Numbered from the stretch's first letter, positions 11,595 to 20,413 are shown. The stretch: DNA of 64,000 nucleotides from Ilyobacter polytropus DSM 2926 (GCF_000165505.1 NC_014632.1:1488001-1552000), one strand, 5' to 3'. A program made the numbers and translations. Notes: generated from the sequence alone by a model not told the origin.

Positions 11595-12524
11595 TTAGGC
11601 TCTAGCCGCTATAGCCCGCCATTCTTTATCTTTTTTTACTTCCAATATTTCAAAGCCTGCTGACTTTATCTTTTCTTCCACTTCAGTGACCTTGTCCTCT
11701 ATTATTCCAGAAAGAATAATCAAACCGTCTTTTTTTATTACCCTTGCCATGTCATCAAGAAGCATCAATATTACATCTGCAAGTATATTAGCAACTACCA
11801 CGTCGAATTTCTTTTCTTTTACTATCTCTAGAAGATTTCCCTTGAAAACTTTGCTTTTTTCAGTTGAAACTCTGTTTAATTCCAGGTTCTCTTTTGTTGA
11901 TTCTACAGCCAGCTCATCTATGTCAACACCCCATATCTCATCTGCTTCAAGTCTGTCTGCAGCCACCATAAGTATCCCTGATCCTGTACCTACATCGATT
12001 ACACTTTCTCCACCTTTTACATAGTCCTCCATTAGCTTAAGGCAAAGTGATGTAGTCGGATGGGATCCTGTACCAAAGGCTCTCCCAGGGTCTAGTTCTA
12101 TTACAACCTCATCCTTTTCTGCTTCATATTCTCTCCAAGTGGGTTTAACCACAAATCTTCTGCTCACTTTTTCTGGATAAAGGTATTTCTTCCAAGCATT
12201 CTGATAATCTTCCTCTTCAAGCTCATAAAAATCAAGTGAATAGACCACATCATCCCTATCCTGAAATTTTTCTTCAAAGGCTTTTCTGTACATCTCTTTT
12301 TTTCTATCTGCATAAAAATTCATGGGAAAATATGAAGATATTGAATAATCCCTCATAAGAAACTGTCTTTCATCTCTATAGTAATCCAGAGGATTTTTAT
12401 TCTCAAGTGGTTCTTCGATCTTAAGTCCTTGAGCACCGAATTCATAGAAAACACTCTCTATTTCTTCCTGGGTTTTTTTTATATCGTCGGCATCAAAAAT
12501 AATTTTAGCCTCTATAAGTTTCAT
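11595..12524 (-). CDS. prmA: Ribosomal protein L11 methyltransferase
   Basis: PrmA trimethylates ribosomal protein L11. The 309-residue product has an N-terminal substrate-recognition domain, then the hallmark DPGRAFGTGSHPTTSLCLK near 145, the SAM-binding loop VIDVGTGSGILMVAA near 176, and VVANILADVILML near 242. Length is normal (about 300-310). It is directly downstream of surE, with an SD AAGGAG before the ATG. Confidence 0.95.
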   Translation of the reverse strand: MKLIEAKIIFDADDIKKTQEEIESVFYEFGAQGLKIEEPLENKNPLDYYRDERQFLMRDYSISSYFPMNFYADRKKEMYRKAFEEKFQDRDDVVYSLDFYELEEEDYQNAWKKYLYPEKVSRRFVVKPTWREYEAEKDEVVIELDPGRAFGTGSHPTTSLCLKLMEDYVKGGESVIDVGTGSGILMVAADRLEADEIWGVDIDELAVESTKENLELNRVSTEKSKVFKGNLLEIVKEKKFDVVVANILADVILMLLDDMARVIKKDGLIILSGIIEDKVTEVEEKIKSAGFEILEVKKDKEWRAIAARA

Positions 12525-12533
12525 ATTATCTCC

Positions 12534-13289
12534 TTAATAATTCTTTATTGTCTCGGAAAACTCCTTGAAGTAAAGATCCATTCTCGCAGGTGTTATGGAT
12601 ATATATCCATTTTTTACAACCACCGAGTCTGTATCCGGTTCATTGTTTCCTTCACCTGGTTTTCCTCCAAGCCAGTAATAATTCTTACCCTGGGTATCTA
12701 TTCTTTCAACTAAGTTATCTTCAAATTTTCTGTTACTAAAAGAGGTATATTGATACCCTTTTATCTCTTCAATAGGAAGATTTGGAACGTTTATGTTTAG
12801 AAGTGTCCCTGCTGGAAATTCTACCTCTTGAATCTTATCAAGATATTCTGTCAGAAATTCTGCAGCACTTTCAAAATAAGGACTATTATCAGGATCACAC
12901 AGAGATATCGCTATAGCTTTCCTATTATAAAAAACGCCCTCTGATGCTGCAGCAAAGGTTCCAGAATAAAATACATCTGTTCCTAGATTTGCACCTCTAT
13001 TTATACCTGCAATCACATAATCAAATTCTATATCTTTATATAGATGGCCACATGCCACCTTTACACAGTCTGCAGGTTTCCCGCTGACCCAGTATCCAAA
13101 GAATTCCCCGTCTCTTTCTGCCTCTGAATATCTTAGGGGCATATGAAGAGTAACTCCGTGACCAGTTCCACTCTGCTCCTCTATAGGTGCCACCACATAA
13201 ACTTCATGTCCCTCTTCCTTTAGAGCCTTTGTCAAAACCCTTATTCCTTCAGCATAAATTCCATCGTCATTTGAAATTAATATTTTCAT
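12534..13289 (-). CDS. surE: 5'/3'-nucleotidase SurE
   Basis: SurE is a metal-dependent nucleoside monophosphatase linked to stress survival. The 251-residue product starts with ILISNDDGIYAEGIRVLTKA, where the Asp pair binds the metal, and has the YVVAPIEEQSGTGHGVTL segment near 33, GINRGANLGTDVFYSGTFAA near 94 and AIAISL near 126. It follows ymdB and precedes prmA in one operon. Confidence 0.96.
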   Translation of the reverse strand: MKILISNDDGIYAEGIRVLTKALKEEGHEVYVVAPIEEQSGTGHGVTLHMPLRYSEAERDGEFFGYWVSGKPADCVKVACGHLYKDIEFDYVIAGINRGANLGTDVFYSGTFAAASEGVFYNRKAIAISLCDPDNSPYFESAAEFLTEYLDKIQEVEFPAGTLLNINVPNLPIEEIKGYQYTSFSNRKFEDNLVERIDTQGKNYYWLGGKPGEGNNEPDTDSVVVKNGYISITPARMDLYFKEFSETIKNY

Positions 13290-13305
13290 ATTATTTTACT
13301 CCTCT

Positions 13306-14097
13306 TTAAAAAGCTGCTATATCATCTTTTGACAAATCCAGCCTTTCTATTTTTTTACACACACCTGATTTTGAGTCGATTTCTATATCAAGTCCGTTTA
13401 ATCTCTCGTTCCCCTCTGCCACCTCAAATTTTTGAGGTAAAGATGTGAGGAATTTAGGAATTATAGACTCCACTTTCATTCCTATTACTCCATTTTGCGA
13501 TCCTGTCATTCCAACATCTGTTATATATCCAGTACCCTTAGGAAGTATCTTGCTGTCTGAGGTCTGGACATGGGTATGAGTCCCAAATACAAGAGATGCC
13601 CTCCCATCTAGAAACCATCCCATGGCAACTTTTTCAGAGGAGGCCTCAGCATGAAAATCTACGATAATGCATTTCACGTCTTCTCCAAATTCCCAGAAAA
13701 GTTCTTCCATCTTAGCAAATGGACAGTCTATAGGGGGCATAAATACTCTTCCCTGAAGAGACACAACTGCTATTTTATCGCCATTCTTGGTCTTCTTTAT
13801 CACATAACCGCTTCCCGGCACCCCCATGGGATAATTTAGAGGTCTCAGTATATTATCGTTATTGGCCAGATATTCATACATCTCTCTTTTATCCCATATA
13901 TGATTTCCACCTGTTATGACATCTATTCCCCAGTTAAAAAATTCATCTGCAAGTTTTCCAGTTATTCCAAATCCTCCAGCTGAATTTTCACCATTAATAA
14001 TAATAAAATCATACTCATTTTTTTTCTTATCTAAATATTCTTTTAAAATACTTCTTCCAGGTTTACCTACAACGTCTCCAGCTATTAATATTCTCAT
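13306..14097 (-). CDS. ymdB: YmdB-family metallophosphoesterase
   Basis: The 263-residue product belongs to the TIGR00282/YmdB family of phosphodiesterases, shown in Bacillus to act on 2',3'-cyclic nucleotides. Metal-ligand motifs are in order: GDVVGKPGR at residues 6-14, NGENSAGGFGIT near 35, GGNHIWDKRE near 62, DFHAEASSEK near 145 and GTHTHVQTSD near 170. ATG 14097 is chosen because AAGGAA lies just upstream and homology starts there; an upstream ATG at 14133 would add 12 residues. In many genomes ymdB neighbours rny, as it does here across the repeat-bearing gap, which fits a link to RNA turnover. Confidence 0.93.
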   Translation of the reverse strand: MRILIAGDVVGKPGRSILKEYLDKKKNEYDFIIINGENSAGGFGITGKLADEFFNWGIDVITGGNHIWDKREMYEYLANNDNILRPLNYPMGVPGSGYVIKKTKNGDKIAVVSLQGRVFMPPIDCPFAKMEELFWEFGEDVKCIIVDFHAEASSEKVAMGWFLDGRASLVFGTHTHVQTSDSKILPKGTGYITDVGMTGSQNGVIGMKVESIIPKFLTSLPQKFEVAEGNERLNGLDIEIDSKSGVCKKIERLDLSKDDIAAF

Positions 14098-14136
14098 CTT
14101 TTTCCTTCTTTCTATCCTTTGGTATCTAACCAAATT

Positions 14137-14165
14137 ATTATATCATTTTCAATTAAATTTTCCAA
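14137..14165 (-). promoter_or_regulatory. Promoter of ymdB-surE-prmA-cmk operon
   Basis: On the minus strand, TTGGAA (14165-14160) and TATAAT (14142-14137) are 17 bp apart, about 40 bp before the ymdB start. It sits between the dispersed repeat and the operon. Confidence 0.7.
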
Positions 14166-14260
14166 GTTATTACAACTCTTGCAGGACTTGCCATAAGTTT
14201 ATATATAATCAAATAGAATATAGCTGCATAAAAAAACTTTTAATCATCTATTAAATTATT

Positions 14261-14643
14261 GAATTTATCGGGATTTGTTACTTTTCTCTTGAAAGAAAAG
14301 TAACCAAAAGTTCAAGCCTGTGAAAAATCAGCTAAATAACCTTGAAAATCCAAGAAAAACTCGAAACTTGCTACGCTCAGACAGTCGATTTTTTCTAAGG
14401 ATTTCACTGCGGTTATTCTTAACGCTGATTTTGTCAATGGCAAAAGAAAAAAGATCGAAAACCTCTCGCAAAAGAAATCGTATCTAGTTTTTCGTCTTAA
14501 CTCTGTGAAACTCTCTCTTTTTCTCTGTGTTCTCTGTGGCCAAAAGGTTTTATCCTTATTCGTGTTAATTTTTTTGCCTTTTATCGGTTTTCATTCGTGA
14601 CAAAATCCTTTGACTCTAATATTCTTGTAAATTCAGTAATTTA
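14261..14643. repeat. Dispersed 0.4-kb intergenic repeat, copy A
   Basis: This stretch is nearly identical, in the same orientation, to 45653-46068. It fills most of the 595-bp gap between ymdB and rny. It begins at GAATTTAT and ends near AATTCAGTAATTTA in both copies. Near its left end is a hairpin, TTACTTTTC-N8-GAAAAGTAA (14278-14303). In copy B this is broken by an extra block of about 33 bp. No gene is convincing inside: three of four differences between the copies in the best shared frame change the amino acid. The right part carries the phrase CTCTGTGTTCTCTGTGGCC and ends in a pyrimidine-rich tract. Confidence 0.9.
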
Positions 14644-14664
14644 CTCAGCTACATAATAAACTCT

Positions 14665-14690
14665 AAAAAAAAAGACGGCTTTTGCCGTCT
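14665..14690 (-). terminator. Terminator after rny
   Basis: A perfect 7-bp stem, AGACGGC / GCCGTCT (14673-14679 and 14684-14690), is followed by nine Ts on the minus strand, right behind the RNase Y stop. Confidence 0.9.
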
Positions 14691-14692
14691 GA

Positions 14693-16258
14693 TTATTTTG
14701 CGTAGTCTACTGCTCTTGTTTCTCTTATTACAGTTACTTTTATCTGTCCTGGATACTGCATAGTTTCTTCAACTTTTTTAGCTACATCTCTCGACATTTT
14801 TATAGCCTGATCGTCCTTTATAGATTCAGGATTGATTATGATTCTGACCTCTCTACCTGCCTGTATCGCAAATGAAGATTCTACTCCGTCAAAAGAGTTT
14901 GCGATCTCTTCAAGACCTTCTAATCTTTTCAGATAAGTTGAAAGAGTTTCTCTTCTTGCTCCCGGTCTAGAAGCTGAGATAGCGTCAGCTGCCTGTATTA
15001 AGATAGCCTCTACACTCTCAAATTCAACTTCATTGTGGTGAGCCATTACCGCATTCAATACAAGTGGTTTTTCTCCAAACTTTTTCAGGAATTCTCCACC
15101 TATAAGGGCATGTGAAGCCTCTATATCATGTTCTAAAACTTTTCCTACATCATGAAGAAGTCCTGCTCTCTTGGCCAATTCGGTATTTGCACCGAGCTCA
15201 GCAGCCAAGTTCCCTGCAAGTCTTGCAACTTCTATAGAGTGAGTCAGAACGTTTTGTCCATAACTAGTTCTAAACTTTAATTTACCTAAAGTTTTTATTA
15301 TTTCCTGATGCATTCCAGGTATTCCAAGCTCGAGTAAAGCATGCTCTCCCGCTTCAACTATCTCTTTATTTACTTCTTTTTTAGCTTTATTTACAGCTTC
15401 CTCAATTTTAGCAGGATGTATTCTTCCGTCTGTTACTAGTTTTTCTATAGTGTTTCTTGCGATTTCTCTTTTTACTCCGTCAAAACTAGAAAGTACAACT
15501 GCCTCTGGAGTATCATCGATTATTACATCTACACCAGTCAGAGCCTCTATAGCTCTTATATTTCTACCTTCTCTACCTATAATTCTTCCCTTCATTTCAT
15601 CATTAGGAAGATTTACCACTGATACAGTAGCATCTACTACATAATCTGCAGAAGCCTTTCCTATTGCTGTGGATAGTATTCTTTTAGATACTCTTTCTTT
15701 TTCCTCAGAAAGTTTGTTTTCAAACTCTTTTATTTTCATAGCTGTCTCATGAGTCAGCTCATTTGTCAGTTTTGTTATAAGTAGATCCTTTGCTTCATCT
15801 TTAGAAAATCCTGATATTCTCTCTAATTCCATTTCCTGCTTAGATCTTAGTTCTTCAATCTCACTATTTTTATTTTGAATTTTTTGCTCGAATTCTGTAA
15901 GTTCCTGAGATTTCACTTCTAATCTATCTATTTTTCTATCTAGAGTCTCCTCTTTTTTGGCAAGTCTTGTTTCTTTCTGATATATGTCGGACTTGGCTGT
16001 TTTGATCTCTTTTTCAGCTTCTTCTTTTAGATGGTATACCTTTTCTTTGGCCTTAAGTTCAATCTCTTTAGATTTTGCCAAAGCTTCTTTTTCAGACCCT
16101 TCTACTATCTCTTTAGCCTTTAATTTAGCCTTTACTATCTCATCTTCTAAATTGTTCAACTCATCTATTTTTTTATCTATAACGGATTTTTTATAAGCCA
16201 CTGTTAAAAGTATGCTCAGTCCGATTACTGCTGATGCTACAACGATTGACGTATTCAT
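14693..16258 (-). CDS. rny: Ribonuclease Y
   Basis: RNase Y is a membrane-anchored endoribonuclease that starts mRNA decay in bacteria lacking RNase E. The 521-residue product has an N-terminal membrane helix (about 4-22), a long charged coiled coil (about 25-195), a KH domain with GRIIGREGRNIRAIEALTG near 220, and an HD domain with RAGLLHDVGKVLEHDIEASH near 360. Length is typical (about 515-525). It is the last gene of an operon headed by a lipoprotein and a pair of anti-sigma/antagonist-like proteins. Confidence 0.98.
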   Translation of the reverse strand: MNTSIVVASAVIGLSILLTVAYKKSVIDKKIDELNNLEDEIVKAKLKAKEIVEGSEKEALAKSKEIELKAKEKVYHLKEEAEKEIKTAKSDIYQKETRLAKKEETLDRKIDRLEVKSQELTEFEQKIQNKNSEIEELRSKQEMELERISGFSKDEAKDLLITKLTNELTHETAMKIKEFENKLSEEKERVSKRILSTAIGKASADYVVDATVSVVNLPNDEMKGRIIGREGRNIRAIEALTGVDVIIDDTPEAVVLSSFDGVKREIARNTIEKLVTDGRIHPAKIEEAVNKAKKEVNKEIVEAGEHALLELGIPGMHQEIIKTLGKLKFRTSYGQNVLTHSIEVARLAGNLAAELGANTELAKRAGLLHDVGKVLEHDIEASHALIGGEFLKKFGEKPLVLNAVMAHHNEVEFESVEAILIQAADAISASRPGARRETLSTYLKRLEGLEEIANSFDGVESSFAIQAGREVRIIINPESIKDDQAIKMSRDVAKKVEETMQYPGQIKVTVIRETRAVDYAK

Positions 16259-16287
16259 TATAATACTTCCTTTCTTCTTTTTTTTTG

Positions 16288-16632
16288 TTAAAAGTTGGCT
16301 AATGCCTCCTCTTCTGTTTCGTAAATTTCAAATACTTCATCTAATCCTACCATTTCAAAAATTGTCTTGATGTGATCATTTAATTTTATAAGTTTGATAT
16401 CTCCACCTATTTCTTTTACTGTTCTTAATTTACCTCTTAAAATTCCCATGGCTAAACTGTTAATGTGAACAAGCTCTTCAAAATCAATGATAAAGTTTAT
16501 AGCATCTGATTCTATTAATTTAGCTATTCTTTCTTTCAACTTAGGAGCTACAAGGGCGTCTAATTCTCCAACTACCTTTATTACCCTTACATCATTTAAA
16601 TTCTTCTCTACTATTTCAAAATTCGTTACCAT
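16288..16632 (-). CDS. STAS-domain anti-sigma factor antagonist (RsbV/SpoIIAA-like)
   Basis: The 114-residue product is a single STAS domain. The segment INFIIDFEELVHINSLAMG at about 50-68 aligns with the phosphorylation loop of SpoIIAA/RsbV, with Ser present in the usual place although the canonical SSG reads SLA. It shares its first base with the last of the kinase-like gene upstream, an arrangement typical of RsbV/RsbW partner pairs. The target of the switch is not visible: no sigma factor gene is in the window. Confidence 0.88.
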   Translation of the reverse strand: MVTNFEIVEKNLNDVRVIKVVGELDALVAPKLKERIAKLIESDAINFIIDFEELVHINSLAMGILRGKLRTVKEIGGDIKLIKLNDHIKTIFEMVGLDEVFEIYETEEEALANF

Positions 16633-17036
16633 TACTTGGCCTCCTTAACTTCTTTTGATACATTAAATTTTGTTCCTGTTTCTTTTTTCTCTACATTAAA
16701 CTCGTCAACCATTCCTTTGACGATAAATAAACCCATTCCACCTTCTTCTTTGCTGCTTTTTTTCTCATCATAACCATGACCGTTGTCTTCAATACTTAAA
16801 TATACCGTATTACCTATTTTTTTTAAGAAAATTGTCATTTCACCAGTTTCATATCTATATCCATGTTCAACTACATTGGTTGCAAGTTCATCTATAACTG
16901 AAAGTAGTTTCATTACATCGCCTTTTTCTATATTTTGGCTTTCAAAATAGGTCTTTGCAAGGGCCCTGATCAGAGTCAGATTATGCAAGGAAGAAGGCAA
17001 TACGAATTTTACATCATTTATCTCCAAAACCTTCAC
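16632..17036 (-). CDS. Anti-sigma regulatory factor-like kinase (RsbW-type HATPase)
   Basis: The 134-residue product is a GHKL-type serine kinase domain. The N box VIDELATNVVEHGYRY lies near 46-61, the G1 box SIEDNGHGYDEK near 87 and the G2 region GGMGLFIVKGMVDEF near 104. Such proteins bind and inhibit sigma factors and phosphorylate their STAS antagonists; the adjacent STAS gene is the likely partner. It overlaps the upstream lipoprotein gene by 4 nt (ATGA). Placement just before rny is suggestive of a role in RNA or envelope stress control, which is inference. Confidence 0.88.
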   Translation of the reverse strand: MKVLEINDVKFVLPSSLHNLTLIRALAKTYFESQNIEKGDVMKLLSVIDELATNVVEHGYRYETGEMTIFLKKIGNTVYLSIEDNGHGYDEKKSSKEEGGMGLFIVKGMVDEFNVEKKETGTKFNVSKEVKEAK

Positions 17037-17554
17037 CTTCTTTCTTGAAATTCAACTACTTCCCACACATGATTTTCATATTTAAATTCCACATTAAAAT
17101 AAAAAGTTTCTTCTCCTGTATTGAGGGCTACTATGTTTTTCGCTTCTCTATCTCCGAAACTTGTATTAGAGACAAACACCCTGTATTTTGTAAAATCTAC
17201 ATCTGCAAGTTTATCCAAAGTGGCTGTATTCCTCAAATTTTTACTCATGTGCTTTTTAAGGGTTGTAAGTTCGTTATCAACAAGTTCTCTTTTTACTTTT
17301 TTTATTAATTCTTCTAACTTTTCTTTTGCTTCTGTTCTCTCATTCAGCAAAAATCTAAATTTAATAACTTCAGGTGTGTATCCATATACCCTTTTGTGCT
17401 CTTCTAGCTCGTTAGCAAGGTCATCTAATTCCCATCTGTTGTAAGAATTGTAAAACTTTGATTTTTCAAGCTCTATTTCCTCTTTTTTTGATACTCTAGA
17501 GCAAGCCGTACCAAGATTTAACACAAATATAATTATTAAAATTCTTTTTAACAT
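17033..17554 (-). CDS. Putative lipoprotein, unknown function
   Basis: I do not recognise the family. The 173-residue product has a hydrophobic N-terminus followed by LGTAC, a plausible though non-ideal lipobox with Cys at residue 18. Residues 25-110 are highly charged and probably helical. The C-terminal third has beta-like stretches with a YRVFVSNTSFGDREAKNIVA segment and ends VWEVVEFQERR. It is the first gene of the RsbW/RsbV/RNase Y operon and could be an envelope sensor or just a passenger. Confidence 0.75.
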   Translation of the reverse strand: MLKRILIIIFVLNLGTACSRVSKKEEIELEKSKFYNSYNRWELDDLANELEEHKRVYGYTPEVIKFRFLLNERTEAKEKLEELIKKVKRELVDNELTTLKKHMSKNLRNTATLDKLADVDFTKYRVFVSNTSFGDREAKNIVALNTGEETFYFNVEFKYENHVWEVVEFQERR

Positions 17555-17582
17555 ATCATTCTCCTATGAGATTAACATTATA

Positions 17583-17611
17583 ATGATAGCATATGGGGAT
17601 GAAATTATCAA
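17583..17611 (-). promoter_or_regulatory. Promoter of lipoprotein-rsbW-rsbV-rny operon
   Basis: On the minus strand, TTGATA (17611-17606) and TATCAT (17588-17583) are 17 bp apart, about 30 bp before the lipoprotein start. Confidence 0.65.
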
Positions 17612-17630
17612 GTTAATATTTCTAACATTT

Positions 17631-18533
17631 TCAAAGGTTTTTGAGCCTTTGAAGTACGTCTGCGGCTATTTCTTCCTCACTTATTTTGTCTAAATTATAC
17701 CATATATAAGAGGTATCATTTTTAAACCAGGTGAATTGTCTCTTGGCATATCTTCTAGAATTTCTTTTTATAAGTTCAACAGCTTCTAACAGGGTACATT
17801 CACCCTTAAGATGTCGTATAATTTCTGAATAACCTATTATATTTATCTTTTCAAGATTTTCACCATACTTTTTATAAACTTTTTCAACTTCTTCATAAAG
17901 CCCTGCATCCATCATTATATCTACTCTCATATTGATTCTTTCATAAAGGTTTTCTCTATTTCTTTCAAGGGCAACTTTTAGAAATTTATAATTATTACCT
18001 TTTATATTCCTTTTAGAAACCACAGAAAATTTCTCTCCAGTAAGAAGACATACCTCTAGAGCTCTCTCTACTCTTCTTTTGTTATTTGGATGTATAGTTT
18101 CAGCTGCCTCAGGGTCTAGTTTCACCAGTTCATTGTAGAGTTCTTCACTTTCTTTCTTCATGAGTACATCTCTAAGCTCTGGATCAGAGGCAGGGAGTTC
18201 AGACAGTCCCTCTGTGACAGAACCAATATATAATCCTGTCCCACCTGTTATTATTACATCTTTTTTTTCTTTTTCCTTTTTTGACAAGATATTATTTACT
18301 TCTCTCTGGTACTCTCCTACACTATATTTTTTTATAGGAAGCTCATTGTCAATCATATAATGTTTTACACCCTGCATCTCTTCTTGAGTTACTTTTGCAG
18401 TTCCTATATCTAATTCTTTGTATATCTGCGCCGAATCGGCCGATATTATATCTGCTTTCATGGCCTTAGCCAATTTTATAGAAAGAGCCGTTTTACCTAC
18501 TGCTGTAGGACCGGCTATAACAAGTCCCTTCAC
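17631..18533 (-). CDS. miaA: tRNA dimethylallyltransferase MiaA
   Basis: MiaA adds a dimethylallyl group to A37 of tRNAs that read codons starting with U. The 300-residue product has the P-loop IAGPTAVGKTALSIKLA at residues 6-22, SADSAQIYKELDIGTAK near 33-49, the GGTGLYIGSVTEGL motif near 100, and RRYAKRQFTWFKND near 263. The start is GTG (18533-18531) with AGGAGGAG upstream. The 3' end lies close to the lipoprotein-rny promoter, so the two units are separate. Confidence 0.97.
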   Translation of the reverse strand: MKGLVIAGPTAVGKTALSIKLAKAMKADIISADSAQIYKELDIGTAKVTQEEMQGVKHYMIDNELPIKKYSVGEYQREVNNILSKKEKEKKDVIITGGTGLYIGSVTEGLSELPASDPELRDVLMKKESEELYNELVKLDPEAAETIHPNNKRRVERALEVCLLTGEKFSVVSKRNIKGNNYKFLKVALERNRENLYERINMRVDIMMDAGLYEEVEKVYKKYGENLEKINIIGYSEIIRHLKGECTLLEAVELIKRNSRRYAKRQFTWFKNDTSYIWYNLDKISEEEIAADVLQRLKNL

Positions 18534-18607
18534 TTTCTCCTCCTTATGCTTTTTTTTAGTTTATCATATGAAAGTTTTTTTTCAAAATAACTTTCATGTT
18601 GTTTATG

Positions 18608-18653
18608 AGAGCAATTAAAAGAGGCAGCTTAAGCTGCCTCTTTTAATTGCTCT
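18608..18653. terminator. 46-bp perfect palindrome, terminator of obgE
   Basis: Two 23-bp arms (18608-18630 and 18631-18653) are exact reverse complements with no loop, centred on GCTTAAGC. The core GAGGCAGC / GCTGCCTC is followed on either strand by TTTTAATTG, so it can terminate in both directions. It starts at the last base of the obgE stop codon and lies about 75 bp upstream of miaA. Confidence 0.85.
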
Positions 18654-19939
18654 TAATCTACAAAGTCAAATTCTACATCTGCTATTCTAACTGTGTCTCC
18701 GTGCTCTACTCCTGCATCTCGGAGTGCTTCTTCCATTCCAAGGTTTTTCATCATGTGAAGGAAGTTAATTATAGAATCTTCTTCCATTGTTATTACATAT
18801 TTATTCAGTACGTCTTCGACTATTCTTCCGTCTACTACGTATACTCCTTCTTCATCCTGAGTAATAACATAGTCTTCTTTATTTCCTCTTATTGCTTTCA
18901 ATACCTCATCTATATCTATCTCATCTTCGAGAGGTTCCCTTTCTATTGACTGGAGAATTTCCCAAGTTCTGTATGTTACCTCTTTTAGACCATCATTCAT
19001 TATAACTGATACAGGATAAAATTCTATCCCTTCATCTTCTATGAATTTTTTAAATTCTTCGTACTGTTCTGTATCCCAGAGAAGGTCCATCTTATTGGCA
19101 ATAACTATTTGTTTTTTCGCCGCTAACTTGGGACTGAATTTCTGAAGTTCCTCATTTATTTTTTTAAAATCCTCTATAGGAGTTCTGCCCTCTAGTCCCG
19201 CAGCATCAACTATATGATATATCATCTTACATCTTTCAATATGTCTTAAGAATTTGTCTCCTAATCCAACTCCTTCATGAGCACCCTCTATAAGTCCCGG
19301 AATGTCCGCCATAAGGAATGATTTCCCTTCCTCTAGCCTTACCACTCCAAGCTTAGGAGAAAGTGTCGTAAAGTGATAACTAGCCACTTTTGATTTTGCA
19401 GACGATACTCTATTTATAAAGCTTGATTTTCCAACAGAAGGATAACCAACAAGGGCTACATCAGCAAGTAGCTTGAGCTCTAGCTTAACTTCTAGCTCTG
19501 CTCCCTCTCTACCTTTTCCCGCCATTGTCGGAGCTTTTCTTATGGCATTTTTAAAGTGTACATTTCCCTGTCCACCTTTTCCGCCCTTTATAAGAACTCT
19601 TTCTTCCCCGTTATTATTTAAGTCTAAAAGAAGCTTCCCAGTTTCCTGATCCCTCACCTGGGTTCCTATTGGAACTCTTATAAGTAAATCGGTACCTGTT
19701 TTACCATACATCCTTTTTTTGGCACCATTTTCTCCGTTTTCAGCCTTAAATATTCTCTTATATTTAAAATCAACCAGTGTATTTATGTTATTGTCTGCTA
19801 CAAATACTATGTTTCCACCGTTTCCACCATCTCCGCCGTCTGGACCACCAAACTGCACAGATTTTTCTCTCCTGAAAGTAGCGGCTCCGTCTCCACCGTC
19901 TCCGGCTTTTATTGTGATTACAACTTCATCTATAAACAA
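18653..19939 (-). CDS. obgE: GTPase ObgE/CgtA
   Basis: Obg is an essential GTPase in 50S ribosome assembly and stress control. The 428-residue product has the glycine-rich Obg fold (residues 1-158, with GGDGAATFRREK near 16 and GPDGGDGGNGGN near 32), the G domain with P-loop GYPSVGKSSFINRVSS near 165, DIPGLIEGAHEGVGLG near 210 and NKMDL near 278, and a C-terminal OCT domain from about 345. It uses a TTG start (19939-19937) preceded by GGAGGG. It has its own promoter and terminator. Confidence 0.97.
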   Translation of the reverse strand: MFIDEVVITIKAGDGGDGAATFRREKSVQFGGPDGGDGGNGGNIVFVADNNINTLVDFKYKRIFKAENGENGAKKRMYGKTGTDLLIRVPIGTQVRDQETGKLLLDLNNNGEERVLIKGGKGGQGNVHFKNAIRKAPTMAGKGREGAELEVKLELKLLADVALVGYPSVGKSSFINRVSSAKSKVASYHFTTLSPKLGVVRLEEGKSFLMADIPGLIEGAHEGVGLGDKFLRHIERCKMIYHIVDAAGLEGRTPIEDFKKINEELQKFSPKLAAKKQIVIANKMDLLWDTEQYEEFKKFIEDEGIEFYPVSVIMNDGLKEVTYRTWEILQSIEREPLEDEIDIDEVLKAIRGNKEDYVITQDEEGVYVVDGRIVEDVLNKYVITMEEDSIINFLHMMKNLGMEEALRDAGVEHGDTVRIADVEFDFVD

Positions 19940-19984
19940 ATTAATTCCCTCCTTTAATGGGATTTTTTCCTAGGCAACCTAAAT

Positions 19985-20013
19985 ATTATACTATAATATC
20001 TATTTTTTTGCAA
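19985..20013 (-). promoter_or_regulatory. Promoter of obgE
   Basis: On the minus strand, TTGCAA (20013-20008) and TATAAT (19990-19985) are 17 bp apart, about 45 bp upstream of the TTG start. Confidence 0.7.
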
Positions 20014-20082
20014 TTTCAAACACTACTTTTCAAAGCATTCCAACAGGCTCGATTTACTCCCAAAAAACAGCAATTTATAAAT

Positions 20083-20111
20083 ATAAAAAATCCCGGCACC
20101 TGGCCGGGATT
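20083..20111 (-). terminator. Terminator after rpmA
   Basis: An 8-bp GC-rich stem, ATCCCGGC / GCCGGGAT (20090-20097 and 20103-20110), is followed by six Ts on the minus strand. It ends the rplU-prp-rpmA operon. Confidence 0.9.
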
Positions 20112-20125
20112 AAACATCCAATCGA

Positions 20126-20413
20126 TTAAACTCTTTCAGGATAGATAGAAACTTTCTTCTTATCTTTTCCGTATCTTTCGAATTTAACATATCCGTCAGT
20201 AAGAGCGAATAAAGTATGATCTTTACCTTGCCCCATGTTAGTTCCAGCATGGAACTTGTTTCCTCTTTGTCTTACAACGATGTTTCCAGCCTTTACTACC
20301 TCACCGTCATATTTCTTTACTCCAAGGTAGTTAGGATTAGAATCTCTTCCGTTTTTAACAGAACCTTGACCTTTTTTCTTTGCAAATAATTGTATGTTCA
20401 ATCTAAATAACAT
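20126..20413 (-). CDS. rpmA: 50S ribosomal protein L27 (with cleavable N-terminal extension)
   Basis: L27 reaches the peptidyl-transferase centre with its N-terminus. The 95-residue product carries the extension [11 protein letters not shown] before the conserved [14 protein letters not shown]. In Firmicutes and related groups this extension is removed by the protease Prp, and the prp gene is directly upstream here with no gap. The rest ([33 protein letters not shown]) is typical. Confidence 0.97.
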   Translation of the reverse strand: MLFRLNIQLFAKKKGQGSVKNGRDSNPNYLGVKKYDGEVVKAGNIVVRQRGNKFHAGTNMGQGKDHTLFALTDGYVKFERYGKDKKKVSIYPERV

